From positions 6,136,603 to 6,200,602 of the forward strand of contig NZ_CP059735.1 in assembly GCF_000948975.2 (NCBI RefSeq): a DNA stretch of 64,000 nt, in the 5' to 3' direction. Position 1 is the first letter of the stretch, and the number at the start of each line of letters is the position of its first letter. Source of the DNA: Thalassomonas actiniarum. Its GTDB lineage: Bacteria; Pseudomonadota; Gammaproteobacteria; Enterobacterales; Alteromonadaceae. The notes beneath the pieces are model-generated. The model was not told the DNA's origin. It ran no database searches and was given only the letters and a program-made list of their open reading frames with translations. Shown one piece after another: positions 12,714 to 24,203 of this stretch. Position numbers and translations under genes: made by a program.

Positions 12714-15700
12714 TTATTCCTGATCTAATTCGATGTTGATACCCAACGAGCGAATTTCTTTCAACAATACGTTGAACGACTCAGGCATACCCGGTTCCAT
12801 GCGATGATCACCATCAACCAGGTTTTTGTACATCTTAGTACGACCGTTAACATCATCAGACTTAACTGTAAGCATTTCCTGTAGCGTATATGCTGCGCCG
12901 TAGGCTTCTAATGCCCAGACTTCCATCTCTCCGAAACGCTGACCACCGAACTGAGCTTTACCACCCAGAGGCTGTTGGGTAACCAGACTGTATGAACCGG
13001 TAGAACGGGCGTGCATCTTGTCATCAACCAAGTGATTCAGTTTCAGCATATACATGTAACCTACGGTTACCGGACGCTCAAACTCACGACCGGTACGGCC
13101 GTCAGTCAGGGTGAACTGACCGCTTTCCGGCATATCGGCAAGCTTGAACAGCTCTTTGATTTCTTTCTCTGCTGCACCGTCAAATACAGGTGTAGCAATA
13201 GGAAGACCGGCACGTAAGTTATCGGCTAAACGCATCACTTCATCATCAGAGAAGCTGTCGATATCAACCGTCTGACGCGACTTACCAACATTGTAGACTT
13301 CTTTAAGGAATTCACGCAGTTTGTGCATTTCCTGCTGCGCTTCAAGCATACGGTTGATTTTCTCACCGATACCGCGGGCAGCCATACCTAAATGGGTCTC
13401 AAGGATCTGACCGATGTTCATCCGCGATGGTACACCCAGCGGGTTAAGTACGATATCTACCGGAACACCATTTTGGTCATAAGGCATGTCTTCCACAGGC
13501 ACAACGTTTGAGATAACACCTTTGTTACCGTGACGACCAGCCATTTTATCACCTGGCTGGATACGACGTTTAACGGCAAGGTATACCTTAACGATTTTTA
13601 ACACACCTGGTGCCAAATCATCGCCTTGAACAATCTTACGACGTTTGATTTCGAACTTCTTATCAAAGTCGGCTTTGATGTTATCGTACTGCTCGGCAAT
13701 TTGCTCAAGCTCAGACTGCTGACCTTCGTCGGCAAGGCTCTGTACCAACCACTTGTCGCGAGACATGCTGTTCAGATCAGATTCGTTCAGGCCGGCAGAT
13801 AACAACAGCTTCTTGGCACGGGCATAAATACCGTCTTCTAAAATGCTGAACTCATCCCCCAAGTCTTTCTTGACTTGTTTAAGCTGCATTTCTTCGATTT
13901 CTAAGGCGCGCTTATCTTTTTCTACACCGTCACGGGTGAAGATCTGTACGTCGATAATGGTACCTGAAACTGAGTTAGGTACACGCAGCGAGCTGTCTTT
14001 AACGTCAGCGGCTTTTTCACCGAAGATAGCACGTAATAGCTTCTCTTCCGGCGTAAGCTGAGTTTCACCTTTAGGGGTAACTTTACCTACCAGGATATCG
14101 CCGCCGTTTACTTCGGCACCAATGTAGACAACACCGGCTTCATCCAGCTTAGATAAGGCAGACTCACCAACATTTGGAATATCAGAAGTAATTTCTTCTG
14201 AGCCAAGCTTAGTATCACGAGCGATACAGCTTAATTCCTGGATATGGATGGTAGTGAAGCGATCTTCTTTGGCAACACGCTCTGAGAACAACATTGAATC
14301 CTCAAAGTTATAACCATTCCACGGCATGAAGGCGATACGCATGTTCTGACCCAGGGCCAATTCACCTAAATCGGTAGAAGGACCATCGGCTAATACGTCA
14401 CCACGAACAACCGGCTCGTGCATACGACAGGTTGGACGTTGGTTAATACAGGTATTTTGGTTAGAACGCGTGTATTTGGTCAGGTTGTAGATATCGATAC
14501 CCGCTTCACCCGGGATCATTTCATCTTCATTTACCTTAACCACGATACGTGACGCGTCGACATAGTCGATAACACCACCACGTTTGGCAACCACGGTAAC
14601 ACCCGAGTCAACAGCAACAATTTTTTCCATACCGGTACCAACAAGCGGCTTATCCACTTTTAAGGTAGGTACGGCTTGACGTTGCATGTTCGATCCCATC
14701 AAGGCACGGTTAGCATCATCGTGTTCAAGGAACGGGATAAGGCTGGCGGCAACGGAAACGATTTGCTGTGGCGATACGTCCATATATTGAACGGCATCGG
14801 CAGACATCAGGGTAAATTCGTTCTTGTGACGACAAGGTACTAATTCATCTTGTAGTTTCTTGTTCTCGTCAACTTTTGCATCGGCTTGTGCGATCACGAA
14901 GTTACCTTCTTCAATCGCCGACAAGTAATCAACTTCGTCGGTGACCACGCCGTCGATGATCTTACGGTATGGCGTTTCCAGGAAACCGTAGTCATTGGTG
15001 CGCGCATAACAAGAAAGCGAGTTGATCAAACCGATGTTTGGACCTTCCGGCGTTTCGATAGGACATACACGACCGTAGTGGGTAGGATGTACGTCACGTA
15101 CTTCGAAGCCTGCGCGTTCACGGGTCAAACCACCCGGCCCTAAGGCAGAGATACGACGCTTATGGGTCACTTCTGATAACGGGTTGTTTTGGTCCATAAA
15201 CTGAGACAGCTGGCTGGAACCAAAGAATTCTTTCACGGCAGCAGAGATCGGCTTGGCATTGATCAGATCCTGCGGCATGATGGCATCTAAGTCACCCAGA
15301 CTTAAACGCTCACGTACGGCGCGTTCAACACGAACCAGACCTACACGGAACTGGTTTTCGGCCATTTCACCTACGCTACGGATACGACGGTTACCTAAGT
15401 GATCGATATCATCGACATCGCCTTTACCGTCACGGATATCGATCAAGGTTTTCATTACCGAGATAATATCTTCGTTAGACAGTACGCCTTCACCTACTTC
15501 TTCCTGGATACCAACACGACGGTTGAACTTCATACGACCAACGGTAGACAGGTCGTAACGCTCTAATGAGAAGAATAAGTTGGCGAATAAGGTTTCAGCA
15601 GCATCTTTTGTCGGCGGCTCACCCGGACGCATCATGCGGTAAATTTCAACCAGGGCTTCCAGACGGTTGGTTGTGCTGTCGATACGCAGGGTATCAGACA

Positions 15701-16742
15701 TATATGAACCAACATCAAATTCGTTCATATAAAGGGTAGAAATCGCTTTATGGCCGGCCTGACTCAAGGCGGCAAGGATTTCTAAAGTAATTTCGGCATT
15801 CGCTTCGGCGATGATCTCGCCGGTACTTTCATCAACATAGTTCTTCGAAAGTACTTTTCCTACAATGTAATCGGTAGGAACTTCCAATTCGGTCATGCCT
15901 TCTTTGGTCAAGGTGCGAATATGACGCGCCGTGATACGACGGCCTTGCTCAACCAGAACATCACCATTGGCTAATTTGACATCAAAAGTTGCGGTTTCAC
16001 CACGTAAGCGCTCAGGAACAAGTTCCATGATCAGCTTGTCACCTTTGATTTCAAAACCGGTATTGTCGTAGAACATCGCCAGAATTTCTTCTGAAGAATA
16101 TTCCAGGGCGCGTAAAATTATCGTTGCAGGTAATTTACGGCGACGGTCAATACGGACAAATAAGTTATCTTTGGGATCAAATTCAAAATCTAACCATGAA
16201 CCACGGTAAGGAATTACACGCGCATTATACAGGACCTTACCTGATGAATGGGTTTTGCCTTTATCGTGATCAAAGAATACGCCTGGCGAACGGTGTAATT
16301 GAGAAACAATAACACGTTCAGTACCATTGATGACAAAAGTACCGTTGTCTGTCATCAAGGGGATTTCACCCATGTATACTTCTTGTTCTTTGATATCTTT
16401 TACTGTGCCAGCAGGTGCTTCTTTATCATAAACCACCAGACGCAATTTAACGCGCAGAGGTGCTGAGTAAGTAATACCGCGAATTTGACATTCTTTAACA
16501 TCAAATAACGGCTCACCTAAGCGATAGCTGACAAATTGTAATTCTGAGCTACCTGAGTAGGCTTTAATTGGGAAAATAGAACGGAACGCGGCCTCAAGGC
16601 CTGTTTCACCTGTTGGATCAATATCAATAAACTTGCGGAAAGATTCGAGTTGGATGGACAACAGGAATGGATAATCCATGACCTGTGCACTTTTACCAAA
16701 GTCCTTTCTAATTCGTTTCTTTTCAGAGTAAGAGTAAACCAT
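12714..16742 (-). CDS. rpoB: RNA polymerase beta subunit
   Basis: The beta subunit has 1342 aa, the same length as in E. coli. The rifampicin pocket segment [20 protein letters not shown] is wild type, with the commonly mutated Gln, Asp, His and Arg positions intact. The C-terminal [20 protein letters not shown] motif is present. It is cotranscribed from rplJL across a probable attenuator hairpin at 16869-16899. Confidence 0.99.
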   Translation of the reverse strand: MVYSYSEKKRIRKDFGKSAQVMDYPFLLSIQLESFRKFIDIDPTGETGLEAAFRSIFPIKAYSGSSELQFVSYRLGEPLFDVKECQIRGITYSAPLRVKLRLVVYDKEAPAGTVKDIKEQEVYMGEIPLMTDNGTFVINGTERVIVSQLHRSPGVFFDHDKGKTHSSGKVLYNARVIPYRGSWLDFEFDPKDNLFVRIDRRRKLPATIILRALEYSSEEILAMFYDNTGFEIKGDKLIMELVPERLRGETATFDVKLANGDVLVEQGRRITARHIRTLTKEGMTELEVPTDYIVGKVLSKNYVDESTGEIIAEANAEITLEILAALSQAGHKAISTLYMNEFDVGSYMSDTLRIDSTTNRLEALVEIYRMMRPGEPPTKDAAETLFANLFFSLERYDLSTVGRMKFNRRVGIQEEVGEGVLSNEDIISVMKTLIDIRDGKGDVDDIDHLGNRRIRSVGEMAENQFRVGLVRVERAVRERLSLGDLDAIMPQDLINAKPISAAVKEFFGSSQLSQFMDQNNPLSEVTHKRRISALGPGGLTRERAGFEVRDVHPTHYGRVCPIETPEGPNIGLINSLSCYARTNDYGFLETPYRKIIDGVVTDEVDYLSAIEEGNFVIAQADAKVDENKKLQDELVPCRHKNEFTLMSADAVQYMDVSPQQIVSVAASLIPFLEHDDANRALMGSNMQRQAVPTLKVDKPLVGTGMEKIVAVDSGVTVVAKRGGVIDYVDASRIVVKVNEDEMIPGEAGIDIYNLTKYTRSNQNTCINQRPTCRMHEPVVRGDVLADGPSTDLGELALGQNMRIAFMPWNGYNFEDSMLFSERVAKEDRFTTIHIQELSCIARDTKLGSEEITSDIPNVGESALSKLDEAGVVYIGAEVNGGDILVGKVTPKGETQLTPEEKLLRAIFGEKAADVKDSSLRVPNSVSGTIIDVQIFTRDGVEKDKRALEIEEMQLKQVKKDLGDEFSILEDGIYARAKKLLLSAGLNESDLNSMSRDKWLVQSLADEGQQSELEQIAEQYDNIKADFDKKFEIKRRKIVQGDDLAPGVLKIVKVYLAVKRRIQPGDKMAGRHGNKGVISNVVPVEDMPYDQNGVPVDIVLNPLGVPSRMNIGQILETHLGMAARGIGEKINRMLEAQQEMHKLREFLKEVYNVGKSRQTVDIDSFSDDEVMRLADNLRAGLPIATPVFDGAAEKEIKELFKLADMPESGQFTLTDGRTGREFERPVTVGYMYMLKLNHLVDDKMHARSTGSYSLVTQQPLGGKAQFGGQRFGEMEVWALEAYGAAYTLQEMLTVKSDDVNGRTKMYKNLVDGDHRMEPGMPESFNVLLKEIRSLGINIELDQE

Positions 16743-16868
16743 GGGGTTCCTCAGCTTGCTGGTTATGGCCGAATCTGTCTAGTAAGACAGGTTTTTCAGT
16801 GACATTTAAGTCGAATTCATTAAATAATGCACTGTTTTGGTTTAAAAAAAAACCAATTTCTTTAGCGC

Positions 16869-16899
16869 AAAAAGGCCGGTGACGTTTAAATCACCAGCC
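16869..16899 (-). terminator. Attenuator hairpin between rplL and rpoB
   Basis: On the minus strand an imperfect stem GGCTGGTGA/TCACCGGCC is followed by TTTTT. It lies in the 194-bp rplL-rpoB gap. E. coli has a partial terminator at the same place that lowers rpoBC output relative to rplJL. Confidence 0.75.
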
Positions 16900-16936
16900 A
16901 TTGCCCTTTCAGGCAGCTAATCTGTCGGGCGACAGA

Positions 16937-17305
16937 TTATTTGATCTCAACAGTAGCGCCTGCTTCTTCAAGAGCTTTCTTAAGCTCTTCAGCTTCAGCT
17001 TTCTCAACGCCTTCTTTAAGAGCTTTAGGAGCTGCTTCAACTAATTCTTTAGCTTCTTTCAGACCTAAACCAGTCGCGCCGCGAACTGCTTTGATTACTG
17101 CAACTTTCTTATCGCCGAAACCAGCTAAGATTACGTCGAATTCAGTTTGCTCAGCAGCAGCGCCACCAGCGTCACCACCAGCAACAGCAACAGCAGCTGC
17201 AGCAGATACGCCAAACTTCTCTTCCATTGCTTCGATTAGTTCAACAACTTCCATTACTGATTTTTCAGCAATAGCATTTAGAATATCTTCGTTAGAAATA
17301 GACAT
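16937..17305 (-). CDS. rplL: 50S ribosomal protein L7/L12
   Basis: L7/L12 forms the flexible stalk that recruits translational GTPases. The 122-aa protein has the N-terminal dimerisation helix region, an Ala/Gly-rich hinge ([18 protein letters not shown]) and the compact C-terminal domain with [20 protein letters not shown]. It is 95 bp downstream of rplJ, whose product anchors it. Confidence 0.98.
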   Translation of the reverse strand: MSISNEDILNAIAEKSVMEVVELIEAMEEKFGVSAAAAVAVAGGDAGGAAAEQTEFDVILAGFGDKKVAVIKAVRGATGLGLKEAKELVEAAPKALKEGVEKAEAEELKKALEEAGATVEIK

Positions 17306-17400
17306 TTCAAATTTCCTAATTTAATAAACAGCCTTATCGTAAAAAGTGCTGTTTGGAATAACTATAAATACAAAAAAGTGCTTGTAGCCCAAGGCTAGAA

Positions 17401-17895
17401 TTAAGCAGCTTCTTGTTCTTTCTGATCGCGAATTGCAGCAATTGTACGGCAAAGTTTGCCTGCAGATGCTTCTTTCATAGCGCTCATTAAACGTGCGATT
17501 GCTTCGTCGTAAGTAGGTAGCTTAGCTAACATATTTACGTCAACAACATCCCCTTCGTATGCAGCAGCTTTAAGTTCGAATTTCTCGTTTTCTTTAGCGA
17601 AATCAGAGAAAAGACGAGCCGCAGCACCTGGGTGCTCGTTTGAAAATGCGATAAGTGAAGGACCAACAAGTGTATCTTTAACACACTCGAAAGGAGTACC
17701 TTCAACTGCACGACGTGCTAAGGTGTTACGGACAACTTTCATCCAAACGCCATTTTCACGTGCTTGCTTACGCAACGCAGTAATCGCTTCAACTGTTACA
17801 CCGCGAGAATCCGCAATAACAGCTGACAGAGCGCCACTGGCAGCTTCTTGAACTTCAGCAACAATTGCTTTTTTGTCATCAAGATTGATAGCCAT
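17401..17895 (-). CDS. rplJ: 50S ribosomal protein L10
   Basis: L10 anchors L7/L12 dimers to 23S rRNA. The 164-aa protein starts [15 protein letters not shown] and has the C-terminal helix that binds L7/L12. It heads a separate transcription unit with its own promoter and a long leader (17896-18154), the usual location of L10-L7/L12 autogenous control. Confidence 0.98.
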   Translation of the reverse strand: MAINLDDKKAIVAEVQEAASGALSAVIADSRGVTVEAITALRKQARENGVWMKVVRNTLARRAVEGTPFECVKDTLVGPSLIAFSNEHPGAAARLFSDFAKENEKFELKAAAYEGDVVDVNMLAKLPTYDEAIARLMSAMKEASAGKLCRTIAAIRDQKEQEAA

Positions 17896-18154
17896 TGGCT
17901 TTTAACTCCTGGTTCAGCCGGATAAAACCGGCATTTACTATCCCTGAAAGTCCCATACTTAAGATAAGTAAGACTCCAGGCCGTTTACGGCGAGAGCCAG
18001 AAATTTAAGGAAATATCTGGGTAATCACCATCTACGTAGGTCGATTAAGCAATACAAGTAAACTCCTACTGCACCTACGGTCTTTGACGGGGTCGTTAAG
18101 TTGATGGGTTTTAATAAAAACCGCAAAAACCACAACTCCTACCAAAATTTAAGG
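17896..18154 (-). promoter_or_regulatory. rplJ leader (probable L10-L12 autoregulatory region)
   Basis: About 260 nt of untranslated RNA is predicted between the promoter at 18161-18189 and rplJ. E. coli and relatives carry the L10(L12)4 binding site here. I did not fold the RNA, so the specific element is inferred from position. Confidence 0.5.
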
Positions 18155-18160
18155 GGCGAA

Positions 18161-18189
18161 ATTATAGTTCATAATTCCGCCAAGGTAAA
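18161..18189 (-). promoter_or_regulatory. Promoter for rplJL-rpoBC
   Basis: Minus-strand -35 TTTACC (18184-18189), a 17-bp spacer and a perfect -10 TATAAT (18161-18166). It lies just after rplA. The -35 overlaps the hairpin GGTAAAG/CTTTACC that follows the rplA stop. Confidence 0.75.
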
Positions 18190-18210
18190 GAAAAAATCTT
18201 TACCTGAACA

Positions 18211-18906
18211 TTATAAAGTTAAGCTACCCTGGTTGACGGCAACACCGGCACCCATAGTGGTAGAAACAGAAACTTTCTTAATGAACGCGCCTTTAGCGTT
18301 AGCTGGTTTAGCCTTCTTAAGGGCTTCCAGTAAAGCTTCAAGGTTTTGCTGTAATTTAGCTTCTTCGAAATCAACCTTACCGATAGTGGTATGGATGATA
18401 CCGTTTTTGTCGTTACGGTAACGGATCTGACCAGCTTTAGCATTTTTAACTGCAGCAGCAACGTCAGGAGTTACAGTACCAACTTTAGGGTTAGGCATTA
18501 AGCCACGTGGGCCTAAAATCTGACCTAATTGGCCAACAACACGCATGGCGTCTGGAGAAGCGATAACAACGTCAAAGTTCATTTCGCCTGCTTTAACCTG
18601 CTCGGCTAAATCTTCCATGCCTACTACATCAGCACCGGCTTCTTTTGCTTTTTCAGCATTAGCGCCCTGTGTGAATACAGCAACACGTACATCACGGCCA
18701 GTACCGTTTGGTAATACTGTAGCGCCACGAACGTTTTGATCTGATTTACGAGCATCGATGCCAAGGTTAATGGCAACATCAACACTTTCGTTGAATTTAG
18801 CAGTTGCTAATTCTTTCAATAAAGCCAGGGCTTCATTGATATCGTATTCTTTTAAAACGTCTACTTTTTCACGGATAAGACGAGCGCGTTTTGATAATTT
18901 AGCCAT
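18211..18906 (-). CDS. rplA: 50S ribosomal protein L1
   Basis: L1 forms the mobile L1 stalk that releases deacylated tRNA. The 231-aa protein has the signature around [20 protein letters not shown] and GTVTPDV. It starts 3 bp after rplK, so the two are translationally linked. In many bacteria L1 represses its own operon by binding near the rplK start. Confidence 0.98.
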   Translation of the reverse strand: MAKLSKRARLIREKVDVLKEYDINEALALLKELATAKFNESVDVAINLGIDARKSDQNVRGATVLPNGTGRDVRVAVFTQGANAEKAKEAGADVVGMEDLAEQVKAGEMNFDVVIASPDAMRVVGQLGQILGPRGLMPNPKVGTVTPDVAAAVKNAKAGQIRYRNDKNGIIHTTIGKVDFEEAKLQQNLEALLEALKKAKPANAKGAFIKKVSVSTTMGAGVAVNQGSLTL

Positions 18907-18909
18907 TGA

Positions 18910-19338
18910 TTAGTCCTCTACCACTAAACCCATTGAACGAGCAGAACCCGCAATGGTACGCACTGCTGCTTCTAAAGAACCGGCAGTAAGATCAGGTTCT
19001 TTTGTCTTAACGATTTCTTCAAGTTGAGCTGTAGTAACAGTACCAACTTTTTCAGTGTTAGGACGTCCTGAACCGCTTTTGATACCTGCCGCTTTTTTCA
19101 ATAAGAAAGAAGCTGGTGGTGTTTTGGTTTCAAAAGTGAAAGAGCGATCGTTGTATACAGTAATAACTACTGGAACCGGCGCGCCTTTTTCAATCGAATC
19201 TGTTTTGGCGTTGAACGCTTTACAGAATTCCATGATGTTCACACCGTGCTGACCCAGAGCAGGACCAACCGGTGGTGACGGGTTAGCTGCACCAGCAGCT
19301 ACTTGTAGCTTGATTAAAGCTTGGACTTTTTTAGCCAT
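18910..19338 (-). CDS. rplK: 50S ribosomal protein L11
   Basis: L11 is part of the GTPase-associated centre and is needed for RelA activation. The 142-aa protein has the N-terminal Pro-rich stretch [20 protein letters not shown] and the rRNA-binding C-terminal domain with GSARSMGL. It is the first gene of rplKA, separated from nusG by a strong terminator. Confidence 0.98.
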   Translation of the reverse strand: MAKKVQALIKLQVAAGAANPSPPVGPALGQHGVNIMEFCKAFNAKTDSIEKGAPVPVVITVYNDRSFTFETKTPPASFLLKKAAGIKSGSGRPNTEKVGTVTTAQLEEIVKTKEPDLTAGSLEAAVRTIAGSARSMGLVVED

Positions 19339-19444
19339 TGTATAAATACCTTCATTATGGGTGCAAACGCCTTATCTTACGATTCAGGCTCCCCGTGAGT
19401 ATAAAATCCGTTCTTTTTGCCTTGATTTTCATCAACTCAAAAAA

Positions 19445-19483
19445 AATCGGCAGCGGATTATATATTAATCAACGCTGCCGATT
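19445..19483 (-). terminator. Terminator after nusG
   Basis: An 11-bp stem AATCGGCAGCG/CGCTGCCGATT is followed by a run of T on the minus strand. It separates secE-nusG from rplKA. Confidence 0.85.
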
Positions 19484-19532
19484 CAATACTTCTTTTAAAG
19501 AAAAAGTAATCTATTAAGGTTAATGCCCTAAA

Positions 19533-20105
19533 TTAGCCTTTTTCTACCTGACCGAACTCAAGATCAACCGGGGTAGAACGACCAAAGATAAGCACAGAAA
19601 CCTTGATACGGTTCTTCTCATAGTCGAGCTCTTCAACCACACCGTTGAAGTCTGCGAAAGGACCGTCGATAACACGAACCACTTCACCCGGCTCAAACAA
19701 GGTCTTAGGCTTAGGCTGATCTGTGGTTTCTAAACGCTGTAAGATGCGATCTGCTTCTTTTTGCGAAATAGGCGCAGGACGATCACTGGTGCCGCCGATA
19801 AAACCAAGCACGCGCGGTACACTTTTCACTAAGTGCCAGGCTTCTTCATCCATGGCCATTTCAACCAGGACATAACCCGGGAAGAATTTACGCGCACTTT
19901 TGCGTTTTTGGCCGGCACGCATTTCGATCACTTCTTCGGTAGGGACCAGAATTTGACCGAACTTGTCTTGTAAGCCGTGAATTTCCACGTGCTCAATCAG
20001 GGTTTTCTGGACACGCGCTTCATAACCTGAAAACGCCTGAACCACGTACCATCTTAATTTAGGTTTTGAAGTTTCTTCAGTCAATGTTGTAGTTTCTTCG
20101 GACAT
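19533..20105 (-). CDS. nusG: Transcription termination/antitermination factor NusG
   Basis: NusG binds RNA polymerase, suppresses pausing, and couples to Rho or ribosomal S10. The 190-aa protein has the NGN domain ([19 protein letters not shown] ... FPGYVLVEM) and a KOW domain ([17 protein letters not shown]). The start was set at 20105: MSEETTT follows an AGGTAT ribosome binding site and lies 2 nt after the secE stop. The longer frame would add 21 residues overlapping secE. Confidence 0.97.
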   Translation of the reverse strand: MSEETTTLTEETSKPKLRWYVVQAFSGYEARVQKTLIEHVEIHGLQDKFGQILVPTEEVIEMRAGQKRKSARKFFPGYVLVEMAMDEEAWHLVKSVPRVLGFIGGTSDRPAPISQKEADRILQRLETTDQPKPKTLFEPGEVVRVIDGPFADFNGVVEELDYEKNRIKVSVLIFGRSTPVDLEFGQVEKG

Positions 20106-20107
20106 AT

Positions 20108-20488
20108 TTATACCTGTATACCGGTAATAAAACCGACTACCCAGAAAAGAATAGAATCCAGGCCCCAAAGCAGCAGAGACATAAATAATGTCGCCACTAA
20201 TACGATGCCTGTGGTTTGAATAGCTTCTTGACGGGTTGGCCAGACAACTTTGCGAATTTCAGTTCTAGACTCTTTCGCAAATGCTAATGCAGTACGGCCC
20301 TTTTCCGTTTGTACCGCCACTAAACCGGCAACGGCTATGGCAATCACTACCGCAACTGCGCGAATTAATACTGACTCTTCGCCAAAGTGGTAGTTACCTA
20401 CTACGGCACCCGCTAAAAGAAGAAATACTACTCCCCATTTTAACGAGTCTAGAGAACCACTCGGCTGGTTTTCTGTACTTGCATTCAT
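20108..20488 (-). CDS. secE: Preprotein translocase subunit SecE
   Basis: SecE is the essential SecYEG clamp subunit in the inner membrane. The 126-aa protein has three predicted membrane helices; the last follows the conserved [19 protein letters not shown] amphipathic segment. The ATG at 20488 has AGGT 7 nt upstream and gives a length close to the E. coli protein (127 aa). The alternative start at 20524 adds 12 atypical residues. It lies downstream of tRNA-Trp and upstream of nusG. Confidence 0.96.
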   Translation of the reverse strand: MNASTENQPSGSLDSLKWGVVFLLLAGAVVGNYHFGEESVLIRAVAVVIAIAVAGLVAVQTEKGRTALAFAKESRTEIRKVVWPTRQEAIQTTGIVLVATLFMSLLLWGLDSILFWVVGFITGIQV

Positions 20489-20580
20489 AATTCTGACCTG
20501 TATTTTCCCGTCTAAGTATGACAAAACGACCCCGCCATAAGGCGAGGTTTATTTCTTCGGGCTTCATGCCCTGAATAAAA

Positions 20581-20657
20581 TGGCAGGGGTAGAGAGATTC
20601 GAACTCCCAACCGTCGGTTTTGGAGACCGCTGTTCTACCAATTGGAACTATACCCCT
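20581..20657 (-). tRNA. tRNA-Trp (anticodon CCA)
   Basis: Cloverleaf with acceptor AGGGGTA/TACCCCT, anticodon loop CTCCAAA, T-loop GTTCGAATC and encoded CCA end. It lies just before secE, an arrangement also known from other gammaproteobacteria. Confidence 0.96.
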
Positions 20658-20670
20658 GCAAAGCTGCGCC

Positions 20671-20676
20671 ATTATA
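20671..20676 (-). promoter_or_regulatory. -10 box ahead of tRNA-Trp/secE
   Basis: A perfect TATAAT on the minus strand lies 13 bp before the tRNA and is followed by a GC-rich discriminator (GGCGC), typical of stable-RNA promoters. No good -35 was seen. Confidence 0.55.
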
Positions 20677-20884
20677 GATGGCTTCTCGATAAAATGCGAT
20701 ATGTGATTGCAGATAAATCAGGGAAATTGCAATAAAATTACCATATAGAATTATAGACCTGATAATAAAACACGCAGCTACTGCCTTTAATAACAGGCAT
20801 CTCCCTTTGATGACAAAGGAAATTTAATCTTCCTTTGTCATCATGAAAACAATTCCCGATTAACTGTAAAAATGAGTTTCGACT

Positions 20885-21562
20885 TTAAGAGTTAATAAAT
20901 TTTCTTCTAAAGGCCACTAATGCCAGTACTGAGAATAACACTATTGAATTCGGCTCAGGTACAGTAAGAGTACCTGTTTCAATAGAAACACTATCTATAC
21001 TAATAAATACAGATTGCTGCACCTCAGCACCTGAAGCCACCAAGCGCAGGCTGTCAAAATTAACCCCAGACACAGATAGAGACTGAACTCTTTGTAATCC
21101 CTGATTATCATCGAAACTTATAAAACTACTGGCAACAACTGAATCATTAAAAAGTGCTTCAAGAGTCAAAATATTCGACCATGCCCAGAAAACGGTATTA
21201 CCTGTATCATAAATATTAACAGTTGCACTATGCGCATTCTCGGCTTCGAAATCGATATTAGCACTACCAAATGATGATCCACTACCACTAGTAACTCCAG
21301 ACGAATAACCACCAAAAGTCAGTTGCTTTATACCTGGAACTGTCCCTTCTCCAGGAAGCGCTGAAGGGTCAATTTCATCAATAGCCCAGTGCGTCGGGTA
21401 TCGCTCCCCAGCAACTTCTTTCACATCGGAAAAGATAATGCCATTATCATTAAGAGTAGCTCCGTGAAAACCTTCCTCAAGATCGGAAAAATCAGTATAA
21501 AGTAAAGCGGCATTGGCATGAGTAACAATAAAAGACATGATTAAAATAAGTATTCTTAACAT
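20885..21562 (-). CDS. PEP-CTERM sorted exported protein
   Basis: This is a secreted protein of unknown role carrying the exosortase sorting signal. The 225-aa protein has an N-terminal signal peptide (about 1-18, ending THANA). The C-terminus is VPEPNSIVLFSVLALVAF followed by RRKF: the PEP motif, a membrane helix and a basic tail. The middle is beta-rich without a domain I recognise. AGGA lies about 11 nt before the ATG. Exosortase/EpsH-type genes are not in this window. Its place between tufB and tRNA-Trp-secE breaks an otherwise conserved gene order, and it sits in AT-rich sequence, suggesting insertion. Confidence 0.85.
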   Translation of the reverse strand: MLRILILIMSFIVTHANAALLYTDFSDLEEGFHGATLNDNGIIFSDVKEVAGERYPTHWAIDEIDPSALPGEGTVPGIKQLTFGGYSSGVTSGSGSSFGSANIDFEAENAHSATVNIYDTGNTVFWAWSNILTLEALFNDSVVASSFISFDDNQGLQRVQSLSVSGVNFDSLRLVASGAEVQQSVFISIDSVSIETGTLTVPEPNSIVLFSVLALVAFRRKFINS

Positions 21563-22690
21563 TCGATCTGAATTCCTGATATCTAATTAACTTAAACGTA
21601 AATAATTTACAAAACAGCCCGCGATTGCAAAAACCACACCAAAACAACAAAAACACAAAAATTCAACAACTTAAGAAAAAAGCAAATCACAACAAATTTA
21701 AAAACAAAACAAAATGTAAACAAATTTGACATATTATTTACAAGCAAACAAGATCCCTCCTGCAAATAACCGGGCAAAAACAGAAGAAGGGTGAGATTAA
21801 GATACAAAGAACTAGCTTGCCATAATAGCAATAAGGTAAACCAGCATTATCCTTTTATGACCTTCAACATCTATGCCCCCCTTTACCATCAGGAGGCTTC
21901 ATTAAGTAAAGAGAAAAAACCAAGATAGACAACTAGCTATCAAGCCTACTCTTGTCACTTATTTTCCCACACCTAAATATTCACATAAACATAACAACAA
22001 GGCACCAAACTCACGAACTGCTTGAGTCGTGGTCAGCATTTATTGGAACAGCAATAACCCCCCCCTGAGGAACATGCCTTAAGCAACTACCCTTCTCGTC
22101 GGATAACATGAAAGTGATTGTATACATATTCAGAGCTAAAAACATAAAGATAGACCCTATCTGCCAGCGAGCTATCAAAGTCAATCTCAAGATTATCAAA
22201 ACGGCCATAACTGATAATCATCAAAAAATATAACTCGCAGAAGGGCAGAGATAGCTCGTATCAGAAAATCCTTCCAATAAGCTTGACACCATTAACGCCC
22301 CCTAAATAAACTGCCACAGAACATTTTCCCGCCAGTTATGAAATATCGTATTCAGGAACTTTCGGCTAATTCATTGGTTTATATTGAAATAGAGTAATGA
22401 AGTAATAGTATTGATAGCAAATCAAACAACTAAATTGCACATGAAAGTAGCTTGCTACGCGGAATTATTTATAAGGGCTTAGTATAACCAAGCCAAAGAT
22501 TAGAGTTAATTAATAGCCTTCTATAATAAGAGTAATAAAACATCAGCCCTACCATGTTTCTGCCACAATAAAGATGACTGACACTAGCTTTTTAGTTGAG
22601 TTCAATGTGACTAAATCTAAGGCTCTAATTAACCGATGTCTTCCTTAAATTACAACGAGCCCACCTTACCCATGCTGCAACCAAATACCA
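21563..22690. other. AT-rich gene-free insertion between tufB and the PEP-CTERM gene
   Basis: About 1.1 kb has no convincing gene. The part at 21600-21730 is extremely A-rich on the plus strand, giving a U-rich leader for the PEP-CTERM gene. A minus-strand frame at about 22090-22200 reads coherently (YGRFDNLEIDFDSSLADRVY) but is bounded by stops, so it could be a decayed gene. A run of eight C lies at about 22058-22065. No terminal inverted repeats or transposase were seen. Confidence 0.5.
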
Positions 22691-22693
22691 GGC

Positions 22694-22724
22694 ACAAAAA
22701 AGGCCGCTTGCGCGACCTTTTTTT
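22694..22724 (-). terminator. Terminator of tufB
   Basis: Hairpin AAAAAAAGGTCGC/GCGGCCTTTTTT on the minus strand, about 30 bp after the tufB stop. It is the same element that is triplicated behind tufA. Confidence 0.85.
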
Positions 22725-22752
22725 GGTTTAGCTGTTTATCTAAATCTCGATA

Positions 22753-23937
22753 TTAATCGATGATTTTAGATACAACACCAGCACCTACAGTACGACCACC
22801 TTCACGGATAGCGAAGCGTAAACCTTCGTCCATCGCAACCGGGTTGATAAGCTCAACAACAAACTTAAGGTTGTCGCCTGGCATTACCATTTCTACACCT
22901 TCAGGAAGCTCTACAGCACCTGTGATGTCAGTTGTACGGAAGTAGAACTGTGGACGGTAGCCTTTGAAGAATGGCGTGTGACGACCACCTTCATCTTTGC
23001 TCAGTACGTATACTTCTGATTCGAACTTAGTGTGAGGAGTGATTGAACCAGGCTCGGCCAATACTTGACCACGCTCAACGTCTTCACGCTTAAGACCACG
23101 AAGAAGGATACCACAGTTCTCACCGGCACGACCTTCGTCAAGCAGCTTACGGAACATTTCAACACCAGTACAAGTACTGGTTTGAGTTTCACGGATACCA
23201 ACTACTTCTACTGCATCACCTACTTTGATGATACCACGCTCAACACGACCGGTTACAACTGTACCACGACCTGAGATTGAGAAAACGTCTTCGATAGGCA
23301 TGATGAATGCACCGTCGATAGCACGTTCTGGCTCTGGAATGTAAGAATCTAAAGCATCAGCAAGCTCAAGTACTTTCGCTTCCCAGTTAGCTTCGCCGTT
23401 AAGGGCACCTAAAGCTGAACCTTGGATTACTGGTAAGTCATCACCTGGGAATTCGTATTCGCTAAGAAGTTCACGAACTTCCATTTCTACTAGCTCAAGA
23501 AGCTCTTCGTCATCAACCATGTCACATTTGTTCATGAATACGATGATGAAAGGTACGCCAACCTGACGAGATAACAGGATGTGCTCACGAGTTTGTGGCA
23601 TAGGACCGTCTGTAGCAGCAACTACTAAGATCGCGCCGTCCATTTGAGCAGCACCGGTGATCATGTTTTTGATGTAATCGGCGTGACCAGGACAGTCTAC
23701 GTGTGCGTAGTGACGAGTCTCTGTGTCGTATTCGATGTGAGAAGTGTTGATGGTAATACCACGCTCACGCTCTTCTGGTGCGTTATCGATTTGTGCGAAA
23801 TCTTTAACTTCACCACCGTGAGTCTTGGTTAATACAGCAGAAATAGCAGCGGTAAGAGTAGTTTTACCGTGGTCAACGTGTCCGATGGTACCGACGTTTA
23901 CGTGCGGTTTCGAACGTTCAAATTTTTCTTTAGCCAT
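22753..23937 (-). CDS. tufB: Elongation factor Tu (tRNA-linked copy)
   Basis: This second EF-Tu gene encodes a 394-aa protein identical to tufA in this window. It follows tRNA-Thr-Tyr-Gly-Thr, the classical tRNA-tufB arrangement. Scattered synonymous differences from tufA are visible (for example around 23060-23130 and 23820-23900). The stop codon and 3' flank through the terminator are almost the same in both copies, consistent with concerted evolution. Confidence 0.99.
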   Translation of the reverse strand: MAKEKFERSKPHVNVGTIGHVDHGKTTLTAAISAVLTKTHGGEVKDFAQIDNAPEERERGITINTSHIEYDTETRHYAHVDCPGHADYIKNMITGAAQMDGAILVVAATDGPMPQTREHILLSRQVGVPFIIVFMNKCDMVDDEELLELVEMEVRELLSEYEFPGDDLPVIQGSALGALNGEANWEAKVLELADALDSYIPEPERAIDGAFIMPIEDVFSISGRGTVVTGRVERGIIKVGDAVEVVGIRETQTSTCTGVEMFRKLLDEGRAGENCGILLRGLKREDVERGQVLAEPGSITPHTKFESEVYVLSKDEGGRHTPFFKGYRPQFYFRTTDITGAVELPEGVEMVMPGDNLKFVVELINPVAMDEGLRFAIREGGRTVGAGVVSKIID

Positions 23938-24008
23938 CTTAAAATACCTGGGTAGATTAACAATTTATTAAAAATAAAATAAATAGACTAGAGAAAATCT
24001 TCAAGAAA

Positions 24009-24084
24009 TGGTGCTGATAGGCAGATTCGAACTGCCGACCTCACCCTTACCAAGGGTGCGCTCTACCAACTGAGCCATATCAGC
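24009..24084 (-). tRNA. tRNA-Thr (anticodon GGT)
   Basis: GCTGATATGGCTCAG start, anticodon loop TTGGTAA, T-loop GTTCGAATC, encoded CCA. It is the last tRNA before tufB, in the position of E. coli thrT. Confidence 0.97.
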
Positions 24085-24102
24085 ATACAACAAACACAAA
24101 GA

Positions 24103-24177
24103 TGGAGCGGGTGGCGGGAATCGAACCCGCTTCATTAGCTTGGAAGGCTAAGGTAATAGCCAGTATACGACACCCGC
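24103..24177 (-). tRNA. tRNA-Gly (anticodon TCC)
   Basis: Acceptor GCGGGTG/CACCCGC, anticodon loop CTTCCAA, T-loop GTTCGATTC, encoded CCA. It occupies the glyT position. Confidence 0.97.
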
Positions 24178-24203
24178 TAAACTCTATCTTTTTATCTTGT
24201 ATA

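Noticed and set aside
19339..19445. Promoter for rplKA with -10 TATACT
   Set aside because: No acceptable -35 at 16-18 bp; a promoter is expected here but I could not fix it.
21607..21831. 74-aa minus-strand hydrophobic frame upstream of the PEP-CTERM gene
   Set aside because: It arises from an A-rich/T-rich tract that translates to Phe/Leu/Val low complexity; no ribosome binding site or motif.
22011..22208. 65-aa minus-strand frame in the AT-rich insertion
   Set aside because: The start is unsupported and the tail runs through an eight-C run. A different frame of the same strand looks more protein-like, so this one is probably chance.
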